In this document: positions 23,548 to 27,147 of the stretch, in pieces | Numbering within the stretch: position 1 is the stretch's first letter | Layout of the letters: every line of letters starts with the position of its first letter | NCBI GenBank assembly: GCA_002307065.1 | Contig: DBTN01000030.1 | Span: forward strand, 14,470-41,616 | Origin: Akkermansiaceae bacterium UBA1315 | GTDB lineage: Bacteria > Verrucomicrobiota > Verrucomicrobiia > Verrucomicrobiales > Akkermansiaceae | Length of the DNA stretch: 27,147 nt | Direction of reading: 5' to 3' | Position numbers and translations under genes: made by a program | Notes under the pieces: model-generated | Database searches by the model: none | Seen by the model: only the letters and a program-made list of their open reading frames with translations | What the model was told of the DNA's origin: nothing

Positions 23548-25026
23548 ATGAGCGAAGCCGTCCCGCAGCAGCCCCAATCCACCGAAGCCGAACTGATCGC
23601 CGTGCGCCGCGAAAAACTCGCGAAACTCCGCGAACTCGGCATCGATCCATTCGGCGCGCGCTTCGAAACGACTTCGACGCCTGCGCAACTTCAGGAAAAT
23701 TTCGAGGAAGCCAAACCGGTCAAAATCGCCGGTCGCATCATCGCGCTCCGTGACATGGGTAAGTCCTGCTTTTTCCAACTCGGCGATGTCCACGGCTCGA
23801 TCCAAGGCTACGTCGGTATCAAAAACCTTTCGGAAACGGATGCGGCCGCTTGGAAATGCCTCGATCGCGGCGACTGGATCGGCATCGAGGGAGAAACGTT
23901 CCTCACCCGAACCGGCGAGCCGACAATTAAGGTGGAAACTTTCACCGTGCTTTCAAAATCGCTGCGTCCGATGCCGGACAAGTGGCACGGCGTCGCCGAT
24001 CGCGAGATCAAATACCGCAAGCGTCACCTGGATCTGATGGGAAATCCGGACAGCGCAAAGCTATTCGTCACCCGGTCGCTGATGCTCGCGGAGATCCGGC
24101 GTTATCTCCAGGATCGGGGTTTCCTCGAGGTCGAAACGCCGATGTTGCAGGACATTTCCGGCGGCGCGGCGGCGCGTCCATTCGAAACGTTCCACAATGC
24201 GCTCGGCATGCCGCTGACCTTGCGGATCGCGCCAGAGCTTTTCTTGAAGCGCTTGCTCGTCGGTGGATTTACGAAAATTTTCGAGCTCAACCGGAACTTC
24301 CGCAACGAAGGGATTTCCCGCCGTCACAACCCGGAATTCACGATGTTGGAAGCCTACTGGGCGTTTTCCGATTTCGAAGAAATGGCGAATCTGGTCGAGG
24401 AAATGACCTGCCACCTCGCGGAGAAATTCATCGGCACGCTGCAGATCGAGCACAAGGACGAGGAAGGAAACGTCACCCGCACGATCAATCTGGCCCGTCC
24501 ATGGAAACGCGCGGCCTATCACGATTTGATCGCCGGTGCCGCAGGCGATGACTTTTTCACCATCACCCCGGAGCAGCGGCGCGAGCGTTGTGAAACACTC
24601 GGCGTCCAGATTTCCACGGAAATGGAAGACCACGAAGTCGTGCAGCAGGTTTTCGAAAAACTGGTGGAGGAAAAAACCTTCGATCCGTGCTTTGTGACCC
24701 GCGTGTCCAGCGAACTCGTGCCATTGGCGAAAATCACGCCGGGCGGAAAAACCGTGGAAGTTTACGAACTCATCATCAACGGCCAGGAAATTTCGCCGGG
24801 GTATTCCGAGCTGAACGATCCCGACGTCCAACGCGAACGCCTCGAAGCGCAATCCGGTGAAGAAACGCAAAAGGTCGACTATGATTTCATCGAAACGCTC
24901 GAACACGGCATGCCACCAGCCGGCGGCATCGGCATCGGCATCGACCGGTTGGTCATGATGCTCACCGGAGCCCCGACGATTCGGGACGTGGTTCTTTTCC
25001 CACTCCTGAAACGGAAAGAAAGCTGA
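23548..25026 (+). CDS. lysS: Lysyl-tRNA synthetase, class II
   Basis: 492 residues, close to the E. coli length. The start is set at the ATG at 23548 (MSEAVPQQPQSTEAELIAVRREKLAKLRELG); an in-frame ATG 39 bases upstream would add an unconserved extension. The N-terminal OB-fold anticodon-binding domain (about 55-150) precedes the catalytic core. Motif 2 is FRNEGISRRHNPEFTMLEAYW and motif 3 is GGIGIGIDRLVMMLTGAPTIRDVVLFP. The signature IAPELFLKRLLVGGF is intact. It charges tRNA-Lys in the cytoplasm. No Shine-Dalgarno sequence is visible. Confidence 0.96.
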   Translation: MSEAVPQQPQSTEAELIAVRREKLAKLRELGIDPFGARFETTSTPAQLQENFEEAKPVKIAGRIIALRDMGKSCFFQLGDVHGSIQGYVGIKNLSETDAAAWKCLDRGDWIGIEGETFLTRTGEPTIKVETFTVLSKSLRPMPDKWHGVADREIKYRKRHLDLMGNPDSAKLFVTRSLMLAEIRRYLQDRGFLEVETPMLQDISGGAAARPFETFHNALGMPLTLRIAPELFLKRLLVGGFTKIFELNRNFRNEGISRRHNPEFTMLEAYWAFSDFEEMANLVEEMTCHLAEKFIGTLQIEHKDEEGNVTRTINLARPWKRAAYHDLIAGAAGDDFFTITPEQRRERCETLGVQISTEMEDHEVVQQVFEKLVEEKTFDPCFVTRVSSELVPLAKITPGGKTVEVYELIINGQEISPGYSELNDPDVQRERLEAQSGEETQKVDYDFIETLEHGMPPAGGIGIGIDRLVMMLTGAPTIRDVVLFPLLKRKES

Positions 25027-25027
25027 G

Positions 25028-25069
25028 GAACGTCGAACATCGAACGTTCAACTTGGAACGTCGAAGTGA
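25028..25069. repeat. Heptameric tandem repeat array after lysS
   Basis: Six successive 7-base units begin two bases after the lysS stop: GAACGTC, GAACATC, GAACGTT, CAACTTG, GAACGTC and GAAGTGA. The consensus is GAACGTC with decay toward the right end. Similar 7-base arrays are common between genes in planctomycete/verrucomicrobial genomes (general impression). No function is known. Confidence 0.6.
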
Positions 25070-25087
25070 AGATGAGCGGGCGGAGTT

Positions 25088-25101
25088 CAAACTTTAGTTT
25101 G
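25088..25101. repeat. Short dyad CAAACT-TT-AGTTTG
   Basis: Perfect 6-bp arms around a two-base centre in the lysS downstream region. It is not followed by a T-tract and is probably part of the repeat-rich spacer. Confidence 0.45.
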
Positions 25102-25130
25102 CTCTTCGATTCTGCGGGCGGCGCTTTCTG

Positions 25131-25224
25131 AGCACAGATTGAGAAGGATTACGCAGATTTCGCGGATTTTTAAAGATCTGAGTTTTCTATTTCTTAATCT
25201 GCGAAATCCCAATCATCTGCGTTC
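25131..25224. repeat. Imperfect inverted repeat of the CAGATT/ATCTGCG type
   Basis: The left part (25131-25177) reads CACAGATTGAGAAGGATTACG and continues CAGATTTCGCGGATTTTTAA. The right part (25194-25224) contains TTAATCTGCGAAATCCCAAT and ATCTGCG. Reverse-complemented, the right part gives CAGATGATTGGGATTTCGC then AGATT, matching the left with one gap and a few changes. The words AGGATTACGCAGATT and ATCTGCGAAATC resemble a dispersed repeat I associate with Bacteroidota and Verrucomicrobiota spacers. The pair could fold into a long RNA hairpin between the convergent lysS and phosphatase genes. Confidence 0.55.
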
Positions 25225-25250
25225 AAAAAACGCCGAAACCGGTCACGACT

Positions 25251-26039
25251 TCAAAGATCCAATACCTTCGCTTCTTCGGTGCTGAGAAGGCGGAGGGCAG
25301 ATTCTTTGGGCAAACCGGTGATAAGAATCTCCCGTGCGGTTTCGAGAGCAGGGTATTCGGTGTGGCGAAATTCGACGATCCGGGTTTCGGAATCCCACAG
25401 CACCCACGCGGCACGCAGGTCATGGTCGCGCGGCTGGCCGACCGAGCCGACGATGATCGTGCAGACGACGCCTTTCGGCAAATGCATGCGGGTGGCGTCG
25501 AGTCGTTCCGGGAGGATCGCGTCCTTCGGTTCGTAAAAAATTTCCTGCCGGTGTGTGTGCCCGAAAAATCCGATCTCGTCCCCCGATTCTCTCAGGATCG
25601 CCAGCGTCGGTCGGGCATCGGTCAGTGAGTGAAGATAGGGCCAATCGCCAAAATCGTGCAGCGCCGAGTGTGAAAGGACGGCTCCAGGAATTTTTAAAAC
25701 TCCGGGCAAGGACCCCAGCCATGCCGCATTATCTTCACCGAGCGTGCGCGCGGCCAGTTCCACTCCGGCCCAGACCGGGTTCTTTTTCCAAATCCGTGAC
25801 GAGGGAAGATTTTCCCGGTCGCTGCGGACCGACAGCGTGTAAAAATCGTGATTTCCCAAAACGCAGACGCCGCCATGTTCGCGGACGAGGCTCACGCATT
25901 CATCCGGTTCCCCCGCGTAACCCACGGTGTCTCCACCGAAACAAATCTGGTCGACCTCCATTTCCGCGATCTCCTTCAGCACCGCTTTCAGCGCAGGCAG
26001 GTTCGAATGGATGTCAGAAAGAATCGCGATTTTTGGCAT
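25251..26039 (-). CDS. Calcineurin-like metallophosphoesterase
   Basis: 262 residues, starting at the ATG at 26039 because the family begins MPKIAILSDIHSN; ten in-frame upstream codons are not conserved. The metal-binding motifs appear in order: DIHSN (residues 8-12), GGDTVGY (about 39-45), GNHD (about 65-68), SHSALHD and GHTH (about 170-173). This matches the YfcE/MJ0936-like group of di-metal phosphodiesterases. The substrate is unknown; cyclic nucleotides or phosphodiesters are typical guesses. It is divergent from rplU and convergent with lysS. Confidence 0.88.
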   Translation of the reverse strand: MPKIAILSDIHSNLPALKAVLKEIAEMEVDQICFGGDTVGYAGEPDECVSLVREHGGVCVLGNHDFYTLSVRSDRENLPSSRIWKKNPVWAGVELAARTLGEDNAAWLGSLPGVLKIPGAVLSHSALHDFGDWPYLHSLTDARPTLAILRESGDEIGFFGHTHRQEIFYEPKDAILPERLDATRMHLPKGVVCTIIVGSVGQPRDHDLRAAWVLWDSETRIVEFRHTEYPALETAREILITGLPKESALRLLSTEEAKVLDL

Positions 26040-26196
26040 TTGCGGAGTGTAGAACGATCCCCAACTCACGGAAAAGCGGAGATTTTTCGAAATTCGGCGT
26101 GTGATTGTAAAAAAATGCCTTGCGCGGGGGTTGGGGGCGTGTTGATGTCCCTGCCCGCCCGCAAAGGCGGATTAATCTATTTTTCCCATTTCGGCC
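26040..26196. promoter_or_regulatory. Divergent promoter region, phosphatase gene/rplU
   Basis: 157 bases that must hold the promoter of the rplU-rpmA operon. A G-rich run (26127-26140) and a TTGATG word at 26143 are present, but no -35/-10 pair with normal spacing could be called. A weak CCGCC/GGCGG hairpin near 26155-26171 would lie in the leader and could be a control element. Confidence 0.35.
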
Positions 26197-26511
26197 ATGG
26201 CCTACGCAGTGATCAAAACCGGCGGTAAACAATACCGCGTCCAACAAGGCGACAAATTCGACGTCGAGAAGCTCGACGCCGCTGTCGATTCAGAAATCAC
26301 GTTCAACGAGATCTTGCTCGTTGGCGAAGGCGACTCCGTGTCCGTAGGTGCTCCTCTCGTGGATGGCGCTTCGGTCACCGTCAAGGTGGTCAGCCAATTC
26401 CGCGCTCCGAAAGAAGTTGCGTTCAAGTTCAAGCGCCGCAAGGGCTTCCACAAAACCAAAGGCTATCGCCGCCAACTTACCAAGCTCGAGGTCACCTCGA
26501 TCGCAGGTTAA
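26197..26511 (+). CDS. rplU: Ribosomal protein L21 (bL21)
   Basis: 104 residues, normal length. It begins MAYAVIKTGGKQYRVQQGD and has the basic 23S-binding segment FKFKRRKGFHKTKGYRRQLT near the C-terminus. It is paired with rpmA 25 bases downstream, the standard bacterial order. It has no Shine-Dalgarno sequence; the start context is GGCCATGG. Confidence 0.97.
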   Translation: MAYAVIKTGGKQYRVQQGDKFDVEKLDAAVDSEITFNEILLVGEGDSVSVGAPLVDGASVTVKVVSQFRAPKEVAFKFKRRKGFHKTKGYRRQLTKLEVTSIAG

Positions 26512-26536
26512 TCCAACCATTTAATTTCCCACTACC

Positions 26537-26800
26537 ATGGCCCACAAAAAAGGACAAGGTTCCGTTAAAAACGGTCGCGACTCACGCAGCAAGCGCCTCG
26601 GCGTGAAAAAATTCGGCAGCCAAGCCGTGATCGCTGGAAACATCATCATCCGCCAACGCGGCACCAAGGTTCATCCAGGTCTTGGTGTTGGCATCGGTAA
26701 AGATCACACGCTTTTCGCCCTTCGCGATGGCCGCGTGTTCTTCGACAAAGAAGGTCGCCGCGTGAACGTCATCGTTCCCGAAGCCGCCGCAGCGAACTAA
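26537..26800 (+). CDS. rpmA: Ribosomal protein L27 (bL27)
   Basis: 87 residues starting MAHKKGQGSVKNGRDSRSKR, with the N-terminal tail that reaches the peptidyl-transferase centre, and containing GNIIIRQRGTKVHPGLGVGIGKDHTLFAL in the body. There is no N-terminal cleaved leader as in Firmicutes. It is the last gene before a strong terminator. Start context CCATGG, without a Shine-Dalgarno sequence. Confidence 0.97.
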   Translation: MAHKKGQGSVKNGRDSRSKRLGVKKFGSQAVIAGNIIIRQRGTKVHPGLGVGIGKDHTLFALRDGRVFFDKEGRRVNVIVPEAAAAN

Positions 26801-26820
26801 TCTTCGCTCGTCAAAATTTC

Positions 26821-26856
26821 AAAAGCCGCTCTCCTTCGGGACAGCGGCTTTTTTTT
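26821..26856 (+). terminator. Intrinsic terminator after rpmA
   Basis: A perfect 10-bp stem (AAAAGCCGCT at 26821-26830 with AGCGGCTTTT at 26843-26852) has an inner TCC/GGA extension closed by a TTCG tetraloop, and ends in an 8-base T run (26849-26856). It begins 20 bases after the rpmA stop. Confidence 0.92.
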
Positions 26857-26970
26857 GCGTAGCGGCTCTCCTTCGGGACGCGGTGTTTTCCGTAAAAGGG
26901 GCTTTTTTTCTGAGATAGCGGCTTTTTTCGGGACGCGGCTTTTTGCCAGAACCGCCGCTTTTTTCGGGCC
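26857..26970. repeat. Decaying repeats of the terminator sequence
   Basis: Degenerate copies follow the terminator: AGCGGCTCTCCTTCGGGACG (26861-26880), AAAAGGGGCTTTTTTTC (26894-26910), AGCGGCTTTTTTCGGGACG (from 26917) and CGCCGCTTTTTTCGGGCC (to 26970). Words AGCGGCT, TTCGGGACGCGG and a T run recur. Several could still act as weak hairpin-plus-T terminators. No protein-coding gene is supported here. Confidence 0.6.
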
Positions 26971-27147
26971 AACGGTCCGTGATTCCTTAGCCCAGGGCAT
27001 CGCCCTGGGAAATCCGGTCTTAAATTCTAGCCCGCCAAAGGTGGGCGATACCGGTTTGGCCACCCGGCCGGATAGAATTATTGAGATTCTCGCCCCTTTT
27101 TGGAAATGGAGTCGTCTCATCTCGCGCACCTTTGGCGCGCAAATAAA
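26971..27147. repeat. GC hairpin repeats at the window end
   Basis: CCCAGGGC-ATC-GCCCTGGG (26991-27009) is a perfect 8-bp hairpin. About 20 bases later, CCCGCC-AAA-GGTGGG (27031-27045) forms a second stem with one G-T pair. A third dyad CGCGC-ACCTTTG-GCGCG (27123-27139) lies near the end. The pattern fits a dispersed intergenic repeat. A 110-residue Lys/Arg-rich minus-strand frame crosses the area but has no gene-like features. Confidence 0.5.

Noticed and set aside
25028..25224. CRISPR-like array after lysS
   Set aside because: Units are 7 bases with no spacers of uniform length and no cas genes are present.
26797..27129. A 110-residue minus-strand open frame rich in Lys, Arg and Pro
   Set aside because: It is a translation of the terminator repeats and GC hairpins, low in complexity, overlaps the rpmA 3' end region and matches no family I recognise.

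Overview
The window looks like chromosomal DNA of a member of Verrucomicrobiota, probably near Verrucomicrobiales. This is a moderate-confidence inference from protein character, moderately high GC, an almost complete lack of Shine-Dalgarno sequences, and several kinds of dispersed palindromic repeats (one inside alaS). No rRNA or tRNA gene was seen.

Layout. (1) Bases 1-3905: the 3' part of alaS and a PfkB-family sugar kinase, separated by short dyad repeats. (2) 3979-7907: a CHASE-domain hybrid histidine kinase and an overlapping NtrC-type sigma-54 response regulator, behind a near-consensus sigma-54 promoter. (3) 7913-12515, plus strand: a nested dyad (possible activator site), a second sigma-54 promoter, then genes for an outer-membrane beta-barrel, an isochorismatase-like amidohydrolase, an NCS2-like permease, a terminator, a biuret-hydrolase-like enzyme and a small cupin. 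(4) 19673-12517, minus strand: a third sigma-54-like promoter, then a NikR-like regulator, two carboxyguanidine-deiminase-type (UAAP) proteins, a biotin-dependent urea/guanidine carboxylase and allophanate hydrolase. Operons 3 and 4 converge with one base between their stop codons. (5) 19739-27147: housekeeping genes for a parvulin isomerase, an L,D-transpeptidase, HflX, LysRS, a calcineurin-like phosphatase and ribosomal proteins L21 and L27, with more repeats between them.

How the genes work together (inference). Regions 2-4 read as one nitrogen-scavenging island that funnels compounds with adjoining urea or guanidine groups to allophanate. The biuret-hydrolase-like enzyme would make allophanate from biuret. 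The second hydrolase may release guanidine from guanylurea or act on triuret. Guanidine would be carboxylated, deiminated by the UAAP pair to allophanate, and allophanate hydrolase would release ammonia and CO2. The barrel and the permease would bring substrate in. The kinase/regulator pair would switch on all three sigma-54 promoters. The most notable points are this self-contained predicted regulon, the NikR-like protein that seems to have lost its nickel site, the in-frame palindrome inside alaS, and two over-represented short motifs (ACCGGT and TCTAACAGA).
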